Origin: Chloroflexota bacterium
Lineage (GTDB): Bacteria; Chloroflexota; Anaerolineae; Anaerolineales; Villigracilaceae
Length of the DNA stretch: 64,000 nt
NCBI GenBank assembly: GCA_013112685.1
Contig: JABFGC010000002.1
Coordinates: forward strand, 390,223 to 454,222
Reading direction: 5' to 3'
Part shown: piece by piece, positions 56,092-64,000 of the stretch
How positions within the stretch are numbered: position 1 is the first letter of the stretch
Layout: the number at the start of each line of letters is the position of its first letter
Translations under genes and position numbers: made by a program
Notes under the pieces: model-generated
Databases searched by the model: none
Seen by the model: the letters and a program-made list of their open reading frames with translations, nothing else
Told to the model about the DNA's origin: nothing

Positions 56092-57513
56092 ATGCCCAAA
56101 ACCATCAACGTTCTCTTTCTTGCCGCCGAAGCCGACCCGTTTGTGAAGGTCGGCGGGTTGGGGGATGTAGCGGGGTCGCTTCCGCAGGCGCTACGCGCGC
56201 TTTCCAATGACGAGATAAAACTGGATGTGCGGCTTGTCCTTCCCTATCATCCGGTGGCGAAGGCGGAGAATCTCCGTCCGCTGGAGGTGTTCTCATTGCC
56301 GCGCGGCAGTTCCGAGGTCGCGGTGGAGGCGTTCGAGACCGCGCTCAACGGAATGCCGGTCTATTTCATCGGCGGCGAACCGATCCGCGCGAACGGCTCC
56401 GTCTATTCGCTCGACGCAAAACTGGACGCGGAAAAGTACACCTTCTTTTCGCTGGCGGCGCTGGAACTTCCCAACCAGATCAACTGGCGCCGGACGTCGT
56501 CCATGCCAACGACTGGCACACGGCGCTCAGCATTTACGGCAACCTGACCAAACGTTGGGAGGCAAACGCGCGCCATGTGGCGGGCGTGGTGACTCTGCAC
56601 AACCTGCCGTTCATGGGACCAGATATCAGCGACCTGCTCGAAGCCTATGGCATCAAACTCGCGCAGACCGACCTGCCCGATTGGGCGCGCGTGATGCCGA
56701 TGCCGCTCGGTCTGTGGGCGTCGGATGCGATTGTGGCGGTCTCGCCGGGATATGCGAGCGAAGTGCTCACGCCGGAGTTCGGCTGCGGCTTGGACGAATT
56801 CCTGCAACTCCGCAAGGAAACGTTGAGCGGGATTCTGAACGGCATTGATACGGTCTCGTTCGACCCCGCCGCCGATCAAGCCCTCGGCGTCAATTACGAA
56901 GCGGCGTCCATCGAGAAGCGCGCCATCAATAAAAAGTTGCTGCAGAGACCGCCTCGGTCTTGCCCTCGACCCGAACGTTCCGCTGCTGGCAGTCATCTCG
57001 CGCATGGATGTGCAAAAAGGCGTGGACCTTGCCTTCACCGCGCTCAAGAGCATGAAGCGCGTCAACTTTCAAGCGGTCATCCTCGGCACAGGCGACCCAA
57101 AACTCGAAGAAGCCGCCAAAGGTTTGCAGGAACTCTTCCCCGATAAGATCAAAGCCGAACTGCGGTTCGATGCGAAACTCGCCCGCCAAATCTACGCAGG
57201 CGCGGATATGCTCCTGATGCCGTCGCGCTACGAACCGTGCGGTCTTGCGCAGATGATCGCCATGCGGTACGGCCGCGTGCCGGTGGTGCGCGCCGTCGGC
57301 GGTTTGAAGGATACGGTTAAGCAGAACGAGACCGGCTTCGTATTCGAGAAGGCGCATCACATGTCGCTGGTCAGCGCCGTCAAGGCGGCGATGAAGGCAA
57401 TGACCCAGCCCGACAAGTGGCGGTCCATTCAATGCGCCGGCATGGCGAAGGATTTTTCCTGGGAAGCCTCGGCGCGCGAATATCTCAGTCTGTATCAATC
57501 GTTGGTGAAATAA
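56092..57513 (+). CDS. glgA: Glycogen synthase (GT5), two frame changes
   Basis: About 474 residues in three overlapping frames. The frames change near 56490 and near 56950, and adding one G at each (TGGCGCC to TGGCGGCC, and CAGAGACC to CAGGAGACC) makes one complete protein. Motifs: VLFLAAEADPFVKVGGLGDV with the ADP-glucose-binding Lys near the start, VVTLHNLPFMGP, NGIDTVSFDP, VISRMDVQKGVDLAFTAL, and the C-terminal MLLMPSRYEPCGLAQMIAMR. It elongates alpha-1,4-glucan from nucleotide-glucose. malQ follows on the same strand 134 bp downstream. Confidence 0.88.
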
Positions 57514-57647
57514 AACCGGAGATGAACAGCGATGAACGGAGATGGAATTGGATGGTCTGGAAGGACGCGACCCGGTTACACAAACAATCCATCATCCTTA
57601 TTTATCGAGTTTATCCCTGGTAAATTTTCCCAGACCTCAAGGCAGCC

Positions 57648-59153
57648 ATGACTTTCAAACGTTCCTCCGGCATTCTTCTTCATCCCACCAGCCTGCCCGG
57701 TCCATACGGCATCGGCGACCTCGGTCCGCAGGCGTATCGCTTCGCGGACTGGCTCGAATCCACCGGCTGTAAACTCTGGCAGATTCTCCCGCTGGGTCCC
57801 ACCGGTTATGGCGACTCGCCCTATCAATGTTTCTCCGCCTTTGCCGGGAATCCCTATCTCATCAGTCCGGATGATTTGCTCGCAGAAGGATTGGCGGCTC
57901 AGGACGATTTGGATGCGCTGAAAGACCTACCCGCCTCCAACGTGGACTTTGGGCTGGTCATCCCCAAAAAGCTTGACCTTCTGCTGAAGGCGTTTCACCG
58001 CTTCCGTTCCACCCCTGAACCTTTGCGCGGGGCATTCGATTACTTCTGCGCCCAGAACGCGTCCTGGCTCGACGACTTCGCGCTCTTCATGGCAATAAAG
58101 GAAGCCAACGGTGGCGGCGCGTGGAACGGCTGGGATCCCGCCCTGCGCGCCCGCCGGAAAACCGCGCTGGCGAAAGCCCGCAAGGAGTTGGCGGAAGACG
58201 TCCTGCGCCATTCGTTTTATCAATTCCTTTTCTTCCGCCAGTGGGACAAACTCCGCGCCTACGCCAACGGCAGGGGGATTCAGATCGTCGGCGACATCCC
58301 CATCTTCGTCGCCTACGACTCCGCCGACGTTTGGGCGAATCCCGAACTGTTTTATCTCGACAAGCAGGGGAATCCCACCGTCGTGGCGGGCGTCCCGCCT
58401 GATCTCTTTTCGGCAACGGGTCAATTGTGGGGCAATCCGCTCTACAACTGGGACGTCCATAAAGCGGATGGATATGCCTGGTGGCTTTCGCGCGTGCGCG
58501 CCGTCCTGCAAACCGTGGACATCCTGCGCTTCGACCACTTCCGCGGTTTTGCGGGGTATTATGAAATCCCCGCCTCGCAAACCACCGCCGAAAACGGACG
58601 CTGGGTTCCCGGTCCCTCCAAGGATTTTTTCCGCGCTGTGGATAAATACCTCGGCGACGGTCTAATCACACACGGCACGGGCTTGCCCGTCATCGCCGAG
58701 GATTTGGGCGTCATCACCCCCGACGTGATCGAATTATTGAACGCATTCGACCTGCCCGGCATGAAAGTCTTGCAGTTTGCCTTTACCGGACCCGATAACC
58801 CTTTCTTGCCGCACAATTACGTCCCGAATTGCGTCGCCTACACCGGCACGCACGACAACGACACCGCGTTCGGCTGGTTTGCGTCCGCGCCGGAACAGGA
58901 GCGCGAATTCGCTAAACGTTACCTCGGCGTGGATGGTCACGACTTTGCCTGGGACCTCATCCGCGCGGTGTGGAAATCCGTCGCCGTTTTCGCCATGACC
59001 CCCATGCAGGATGTGCTCGGCTTGGGCGGCGAAGCGCGGATGAACTTCCCCAGCCGTCTCGGTGGAAACTGGGAGTGGCGCATGTCCGAAGCGGACTTCC
59101 GCGAAGACCTCGCCGCAGGATTGAAAGATTTGAACTGGATGACGCTGCGATAA
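57648..59153 (+). CDS. malQ: 4-alpha-glucanotransferase (GH77)
   Basis: A 501-residue amylomaltase that rearranges alpha-1,4-glucans. The N-terminus (RSSGILLHPTSLPGPYGIGD) is diagnostic. The catalytic regions are VDILRFDHFRGFAGYYEIP (nucleophile Asp), LPVIAEDLGVITPDV (acid/base Glu) and YTGTHDNDTAFGW. Length and sequence are of the compact, bacterial type. It lies directly after glgA, and a strong terminator follows, so the two may form a short glycogen operon. Confidence 0.96.
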   Translation: MTFKRSSGILLHPTSLPGPYGIGDLGPQAYRFADWLESTGCKLWQILPLGPTGYGDSPYQCFSAFAGNPYLISPDDLLAEGLAAQDDLDALKDLPASNVDFGLVIPKKLDLLLKAFHRFRSTPEPLRGAFDYFCAQNASWLDDFALFMAIKEANGGGAWNGWDPALRARRKTALAKARKELAEDVLRHSFYQFLFFRQWDKLRAYANGRGIQIVGDIPIFVAYDSADVWANPELFYLDKQGNPTVVAGVPPDLFSATGQLWGNPLYNWDVHKADGYAWWLSRVRAVLQTVDILRFDHFRGFAGYYEIPASQTTAENGRWVPGPSKDFFRAVDKYLGDGLITHGTGLPVIAEDLGVITPDVIELLNAFDLPGMKVLQFAFTGPDNPFLPHNYVPNCVAYTGTHDNDTAFGWFASAPEQEREFAKRYLGVDGHDFAWDLIRAVWKSVAVFAMTPMQDVLGLGGEARMNFPSRLGGNWEWRMSEADFREDLAAGLKDLNWMTLR

Positions 59154-59186
59154 GAAAACAGCATTCCCTTGAACTTGAACGAACAA

Positions 59187-59226
59187 AAAGACCTTCTGGA
59201 ACAAACAAGTTCAGAAGGTCTTTCTT
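59187..59226 (+). terminator. Terminator after malQ
   Basis: The 12-bp stem AAAGACCTTCTG/CAGAAGGTCTTT is followed by CTTTT. Confidence 0.88.
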
Positions 59227-59248
59227 TTATTCACTCACCTTACGCAGT

Positions 59249-59327
59249 AAACCGCCAAGACGCCATGTCGCCAAGTTTTTTTACGCCTTTTACTCTTCTC
59301 TTGGCGTTCTTGGCGCCTTGGCGGTAA
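59249..59327. repeat. Dispersed palindromic element, copy 2 (CGCCAAG family)
   Basis: AAACCGCCAAGACGCC opens and TTCTTGGCGCCTTGGCGGT closes, with a T-rich centre. Other copies are near 14.3 kb and 61.4 kb. Confidence 0.78.
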
Positions 59328-59381
59328 GAAAGGGGCTTAACTGCGTAACGTCAGTTATTCACTGATGTTACACAATTCCTT

Positions 59382-59434
59382 CTCCCTCACCCCTTCACTC
59401 CTCTTCCACTGGGAGGGGGACGGGGGTGAGGGTG
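59382..59434. repeat. Dispersed repeat with CTCACCCC/GGGGTGAG ends
   Basis: TCCCTCACCCCTTCACTCC to CGGGGGTGAGGGTG is related to the segment at 25320-25411. Confidence 0.55.
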
Positions 59435-59445
59435 CGTAAGGCGAG

Positions 59446-59912
59446 TTATTCAACCTTGATAATCTTGAATTTGATCCTGCCGCCAGGGGTTTCCGTCTCA
59501 GCGATGTCGCCGACCTTTTTATCCATCAGCGCCCTGCCGATGGGGGATTCGTGCGAAATCTTCCCGTTGCGCGGGCCCGCTTCGGCGGGGACCGACGAGG
59601 TGGTAGGTCTCGGGCTCAGAAGCCCTCCTCCCGGATGGTGACATGCGACCCGATGGAAACGACATCCGAATTGCCGGATTTTTCGATGATGACGGAATTG
59701 CGCAGGATGGTTTCGATTTCCTTGATACGCCCTTCGAGGAAGCCCTGGTCTTCCTTGGCTTTGTGATAATCGGCGTTTTCCGAAAGGTCGCCCATCTGGA
59801 TCGCGGCGCGCAGGCGTTTGGCAAGTTCCTCCCGGCGCGGACCTTTTAAATCCTCCAGTTCAGCCTTCAACCTGGCTTCACCTTCCGGGGTCAGATAGTG
59901 GGATTGAGACAT
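59446..59912 (-). CDS. greA: Transcription elongation factor GreA, frame disturbed in the middle
   Basis: About 155 residues. The coiled-coil N-terminal part is intact ([20 protein letters not shown], then [20 protein letters not shown] with the tip acidic residues). Near 59570-59620 the frame shifts, apparently twice (one extra T, one extra C). The C-terminal part then reads [30 protein letters not shown] and [12 protein letters not shown], with a stop at 59446. GreA rescues backtracked RNA polymerase by stimulating transcript cleavage. The conserved halves suggest sequence errors in a C- and G-rich stretch rather than loss. Confidence 0.88.
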
Positions 59913-60010
59913 GGCTTTCTCCTTTCCAGTGTGGTTGGTAAGACGTTTGAATTGGTAAAACGGGGGAGGCGGTGATGGTTTCCGATGCCCCCTTTCAAAG
60001 CCAAAATCAA

Positions 60011-61163
60011 CTATGGTTTCTCAAGGGGGTTGAATAACTTCTGATATTCTTCGACGGCGTAACGGTCGGTCATGCCGGCGATGTAATCGCAGATGGTACG
60101 TTCCAGTCCGCGCTTTTCGATGAAGAACTGCACGTGCTCGGGCAGCATGGATGGCTCGGAGCGGTAGGCATGGAACAGGTCCGAGATGATGCGCTCGGCT
60201 TTCACCTGCATCCGCACCACGCGGAAGTGGCGGTACAACTTTGCGTAGAGCAAATCCTTCAGTTCGCGGTTGCGCCTTTGCATCTCTTCGCTGTAGCCGA
60301 CGACATTGTGCTTCAATTTCTGAATATCCAGCGCCGAATTGACCTTGCTCTCCTTGAGCCGCGCGTCGGTCGCCTTGACCATGTCCGTGACCGTGATGCC
60401 GACCAGATGGCGGATCATGCGATGGCGGTCCATGTCGTTCAGAATTGGTCCCTGCCAGTTGTACGTCTCGCGCAGGATCTCCCAAAGCGCCACGCCGTTC
60501 AAAATCTGGGTGTTGAGCATACCCGAACGCAGACCGTCGTCCAGGTCGTGCGTGGTGTAGGCAAGTTCGTCCGCGACGTTGGCGATTTGCGTTTCGAGGT
60601 TGCCGCGCAGGTCGGGGCTGTAATCGCGCGCGTCGGAGATGTCGTACTCGGACTCATGCTTGACCATGCCCTCGCGCACCTCCCAGGTGAGGTTCAAGCC
60701 CGGGGAATTCGGGGTAGCGCTGTTCCAGTTCTGTGACGATGCGCAGGGATTGTTTGTTATGGTCGAAACCGCCGTAGTCCTTCATCAATCGCGCCAAGGC
60801 AACTTCGCCGGAATGTCCAAACGGGGAATGACCGAGGTCGTGCGCGAGGCAGATCGCTTCCACGAGGTCTTCGTTGCCGCCGAGCGCGCGCGCAAGCGTC
60901 CGCCCGATTTGGGCGACCTCCAGCGTGTGCGTGAGGCGGGTGCGAAAGTGATCGCCCTCGAAGTTGATGAAGACCTGTGTCTTGTATTCCAGCCTGCGGA
61001 ACGCCGTAGTGTGCAGGACACGGTCGCGGTCGCGCTGGAAGGCCGTGTGGTATTCCGGTTCGCTGTCGAGATAGGCGCGTCCCTTCGTGTCCTTGCTTCG
61101 CATTCCATAGGGCGCAAGGCTCTTGTCCTCGATCTCTTCCAGTTGCTGGCGGGTAAAGAACAT
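60011..61163 (-). CDS. dGTPase-like HD-domain triphosphohydrolase, one frame change
   Basis: About 384 residues starting [16 protein letters not shown] at 61163 behind AAGG. The HD metal site is intact: [20 protein letters not shown], then [19 protein letters not shown] and [18 protein letters not shown] frame change near 60695 joins YPEFPGL to [18 protein letters not shown], and the helical C-terminal part continues to 60011 ([18 protein letters not shown] with the final Asp ligand). The enzyme removes triphosphate from dGTP or other dNTPs. It fits the short bacterial dGTPase-like family that lacks long insertions. Confidence 0.88.
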
Positions 61164-61184
61164 GATCAACCTTTCAGATGCAAA

Positions 61185-61270
61185 TGTCATCGCGAGCGAC
61201 TGTAAAGAGCGAAGCAATCTCCCGCCATGAGAAGATCGCTTCTACGGACGAACGCCGTCTCGCAATGACA
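61185..61270. repeat. Dispersed palindromic repeat, copy 3 (GCAATCTC family)
   Basis: TGTCATCGCGAGCGACTGT faces CGTCTCGCAATGACA, with GAAGCAATCTC and GAAGATCGCTTC inside. It lies between the dGTPase start and tRNA-Leu. Confidence 0.75.
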
Positions 61271-61281
61271 TGATGAAAGAG

Positions 61282-61365
61282 TGGGGCGAGAGGGGGTCGA
61301 ACCCTCACGGTGTTGCCACCGACAGATTTTAAGTCTGTTGCGTCTGCCGATTCCGCCATCGCCCC
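61282..61365 (-). tRNA. tRNA-Leu (TAA)
   Basis: Minus strand: acceptor GGGGCGA/TCGCCCC, anticodon stem-loop ACAGA-CTTAAAA-TCTGT and a long variable arm (GGTGGCAACACC, class II). The T arm is GAGGG-TTCGACC-CCCTC with A73. CCA is not encoded. Confidence 0.94.
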
Positions 61366-61403
61366 GGCTTGCCTATTTTACTATAACTCACCTCACGCGA
61401 AGC

Positions 61404-61490
61404 AAACCGCCATGACGCCAAGTTTTTTTCTCTCAATTCACCATTTCTTGGCGTCTTGGCGGTTCAAAAAGAGGACGCCTGCACAGCATG
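61404..61490. repeat. Dispersed palindromic element, copy 3 (CGCCAAG family)
   Basis: AAACCGCCATGACGCCAAG to CTTGGCGTCTTGGCGGTT. Its right flank TTCAAAAAGAGGACGCCTGC matches, inverted, the left flank of copy 1 in nearly every base, so the element extends beyond the palindrome. Confidence 0.78.
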
Positions 61491-61585
61491 AGTTCCTAAA
61501 AGGTGCGCGCGGCAAATTCGGGAAAAGCCTGCTTGACAACAGCCTCATATCGAAGGATACTCTTTTCAGGGAAAGGCAGGCAATC

Positions 61586-64000
61586 ATGAACAAAAAACTG
61601 ATTGTAAGAATCGTCGTCGGGTTGGTCGTTCTCGCTTCCGTGGTTTTCATTGTCCGCGGCAGCCTCGAAAGCGCTCCAACGCTGGATTTGAAACCCGCCG
61701 GTCCGCAGATTGTGGCGCGGACTCCGCTGGAGGGTCAATGGCTGGATTTGTCGTCCCCGATTGAGTTGACGTTCGACCGGGATATGGATCAAGCCAAAAC
61801 AGAAGACGCCTTCACGCTTCTAAGCCCGGACCTCGAACATGTCTCCGGCAAAATCAGTTGGGCAAACGCCCGGACGTTGGTCTTCACCCCATCCGCCTTA
61901 TGGAAGCCCGCCAGTGTGTACCAGGCTGTTTTCTCCACCGAAGCCGCCGGGTTGGATGGCTCGACCCTCACAGAAGAAATCCGAATTGAATTCACAACCA
62001 TAGACGCGCTTGCAGTCTCGCAGATCTTCCCGGCGGATTCAACGCTCGGCGTGGATGTGAACGCAAGCATCACCGTGATCTTCAACCGCCCCATCGTTCC
62101 CCTCTCCATTTTGGAGGAGCAGGATCGCCTGCCCCAGCCGGTTGAAATCACTCCAGCTGTGGAAGGAAAGGGGGAATGGGTTAATTCGTCGGTGTATCTG
62201 TTCGAGCCGGAGGGAAACTTCAAGAGCAGCACCAACTACCAGGTCCGGGTGGAGGCGGGGCTGGAGGATGTGGTCGGCAACCGGCTGGAGGAAACGTTCA
62301 CAGCCCAATTCACAACCCGCGCGCCAGCCGTCAATCATGTGGCGCTCAAGGACGGGAGTTGGATCGGACAGGACTTTTCTGGTGTCCTGCTGGATCAAGC
62401 CTTTGTCGTTGTGTTCGACGAACAGGAGATGGATAAGGAAAGCGTCGAGTCGGCGATACAGATTGTGAACCGGGAGACGCAGAAGGCGTTCCCAATCGAA
62501 TTTGAATGGAACGAAGCGGTCACTGCGGTTGTCGTTTCGCCGAAGGATTTGTTCGAGATTGACAGCCATTATCAGTTTATCGTTGACGATTCGGCGAAAG
62601 CCAGCGACGGCGGGTCTCTTGCCGCGCCCTGGTCGGTGAATTTTTCGACCGTCCCGTACCCAGCCGTCATCGGCATCTACCCGGAGCCTGGCAGGGAACT
62701 CGACGGTTACACTTCCTATATCACTCTCACCTTTGCTTCGCCGATGGATAAGGACACCATCGAAAGCAGGGTGAAAGTCACTCCTTCGCTGGGCGGGGAG
62801 CCGCAGTGGTATTACTCTTTTTATCCCGGCTCATATACCGTTACTTTGTACGGCTTCGAGCCGTCCACCGATTATGTGGTGCGCATCCTGCCGGGGATGA
62901 AGGATATTTACGGGAATGAAACCAGGGAGGAAATCTCCTTCGAGTTCACGAACAAGGCATATCAGCCGTCGGGCTGGCTTGCCATGCCGTGGCTTCCGCT
63001 GACGTACCGCGCGGACGGAATCCAGGATTTGTATTTCCAGCACCGCAACCTGGAGGGGGCGAAAGTCCTCGTCTATCGGCTAACCTTCGAGGAATTCGCC
63101 CGCATCGTCGCAGACGACATGGATACCTCCAAGTTCAAGCCGAAAGGTCAGCCGGTGCGCGAGTGGGAGTTGAATGTTCGAGGGGAGGAAAATGCGTTCG
63201 AGACCGAATACATTTCCCTTGAGGATGAGACGGGGAATCCGCTTGAGCCGGGGTATTACCTGGTGGGGACGCAGATCGAGCAGTTCGACTACAACACGCT
63301 GTTTTACCAGGCAAACCTGTTCCTCATCGCTACGGATAACATCACCCTGAAAAGCACCGCAACCGAGGGGCTGATCTGGCTGACGGATTTTTCCGGCGGC
63401 GAGCCGCAGGCAAACGTGCCTATCCTTTTCTACGATGAGGATTTCAACCAGGTCGGCAAAGGCAGGACCGGCAATGACGGCGTTTTCCATCTCGGCGGTT
63501 TGGACGCGATTCCATCCTATGCCGTTGCGGAAGGAGAAGGTCATTTTGCCTTCACCGCCATTAACTGGGGAAGCGGCGCGCGCGTAGGAGATTACGGGAT
63601 CTTCGGTGGGTATTACGCCGAGCCGGAGGAGTTGTTTGCCTACATTTACACCGACCGCGCCCTCTACCGCCCCGGTCAGGAGGTGTATTTCAAGGGCATC
63701 CTGCGCAAGGACGACGACCTGCACTACAGCCTGCCGCAGTTGGAGGAAGTCTACGTGGTGGCGCAGTACAACGGCGAAAATATTTATGAAAAGCACCTGC
63801 CGGTCTCCGAACTGGGCAACTTCACCGACCTGCTCCAATTGTCCGATGGCGCGGAGGTGGGGACGTATTTCATCAGCGTGTATGAGAACGAGAACACCGA
63901 TGAAACGTTTATCTCCAGCATCTCCTTCCGCGTGGCGGAATATGAAAAACCCGAATTCGAAGTGACCGCCGCCGCAGACCGGGACGACGTGCTGGTGGGC
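61586..64000 (+). CDS. Alpha-2-macroglobulin-family protein, N-terminal 805 codons
   Basis: An open frame starts MNKKLIVRIVVGLVVLAS at 61586 and is still open at the window end. The N-terminal segment is a membrane anchor or signal without a lipobox Cys. Residues ~35-440 hold several bacterial Ig-like (Big_5/MG-type) modules (PIELTFDRDMDQAKTEDAF, ITVIFNRPIVPLSILEEQD, SYITLTFASPMDKDTIES). The macroglobulin MG2/MG3 start follows (YIYTDRALYRPGQEVYFKGI) near residue 690. Bacterial members trap foreign proteases in the periplasm or at the surface. The thioester motif, if any, lies beyond the window. No penicillin-binding-protein gene is visible upstream. Confidence 0.88.
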   Translation, partial: MNKKLIVRIVVGLVVLASVVFIVRGSLESAPTLDLKPAGPQIVARTPLEGQWLDLSSPIELTFDRDMDQAKTEDAFTLLSPDLEHVSGKISWANARTLVFTPSALWKPASVYQAVFSTEAAGLDGSTLTEEIRIEFTTIDALAVSQIFPADSTLGVDVNASITVIFNRPIVPLSILEEQDRLPQPVEITPAVEGKGEWVNSSVYLFEPEGNFKSSTNYQVRVEAGLEDVVGNRLEETFTAQFTTRAPAVNHVALKDGSWIGQDFSGVLLDQAFVVVFDEQEMDKESVESAIQIVNRETQKAFPIEFEWNEAVTAVVVSPKDLFEIDSHYQFIVDDSAKASDGGSLAAPWSVNFSTVPYPAVIGIYPEPGRELDGYTSYITLTFASPMDKDTIESRVKVTPSLGGEPQWYYSFYPGSYTVTLYGFEPSTDYVVRILPGMKDIYGNETREEISFEFTNKAYQPSGWLAMPWLPLTYRADGIQDLYFQHRNLEGAKVLVYRLTFEEFARIVADDMDTSKFKPKGQPVREWELNVRGEENAFETEYISLEDETGNPLEPGYYLVGTQIEQFDYNTLFYQANLFLIATDNITLKSTATEGLIWLTDFSGGEPQANVPILFYDEDFNQVGKGRTGNDGVFHLGGLDAIPSYAVAEGEGHFAFTAINWGSGARVGDYGIFGGYYAEPEELFAYIYTDRALYRPGQEVYFKGILRKDDDLHYSLPQLEEVYVVAQYNGENIYEKHLPVSELGNFTDLLQLSDGAEVGTYFISVYENENTDETFISSISFRVAEYEKPEFEVTAAADRDDVLVG

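Overview
The window reads as a piece of a Chloroflexota genome, most likely Anaerolineae, and probably from a metagenome or long-read assembly. This is an inference from gene content and style: moderately high GC, caspase/WD40 proteins, large secreted Ig-like proteins, SufU-type SUF genes, a SufR-like repressor, and many dispersed palindromic repeats. At least eleven otherwise intact genes carry one-base frame changes, several in short homopolymers. That looks more like residual indel error than mass gene decay.

Layout. 0-3.2 kb: a cut membrane protein and a GH13 alpha-amylase-like enzyme with a histone-H1-like basic tail. 3.2-8.6 kb: a minus-strand conflict-type operon of EACC1-like protein, caspase with coiled coil and membrane segments, and caspase with 14 WD40 repeats. 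8.6-16.5 kb: a SWIM zinc protein behind a leader with a terminator-like hairpin, a Tat-exported L,D-transpeptidase, a lone DNA methyltransferase, a pseudo-receiver response regulator, initiator tRNA, M20 peptidase, Nudix remnant and a cNMP-domain histidine kinase. 16.7-23.3 kb: a sulfur/electron-transfer cluster of two YeeE/YedE transporters (one fused to a degenerate rhodanese), a multiheme cytochrome c fused to a cytochrome b, an octaheme tetrathionate-reductase-family cytochrome and an ArsR repressor. 23.4-25.2 kb: an XRE-cupin regulator, then a SufR-like repressor coupled to a MIP18/DUF59 Fe-S assembly factor.

25.4-40.6 kb is a minus-strand island of six large secreted proteins: metallophosphoesterase, PQQ-type sugar dehydrogenase, a double substrate-binding protein, GH44 glucanase, an unknown protein and a BNR-repeat protein. 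Five end in the same ~190-residue C-terminal domain, and three share one Ig-like repeat. 41.3-50.3 kb is the SUF Fe-S operon: sufC, sufB with two inteins, sufD, a Lys-rich protein, sufS, sufU and a Rieske ferredoxin. Its promoter carries a 24-bp element (22/24 identical) also found at the promoter of the SufR-like gene, so the two loci probably form one regulon.

50.3-64 kb: DinB, PIG-L deacetylase, SAM methyltransferase, hisS followed directly by tRNA-His, HNH endonuclease, a BNR-repeat protein, glycogen synthase, 4-alpha-glucanotransferase, GreA, dGTPase, tRNA-Leu and the start of an alpha-2-macroglobulin. GH13, GlgA and MalQ suggest glycogen or maltodextrin turnover.
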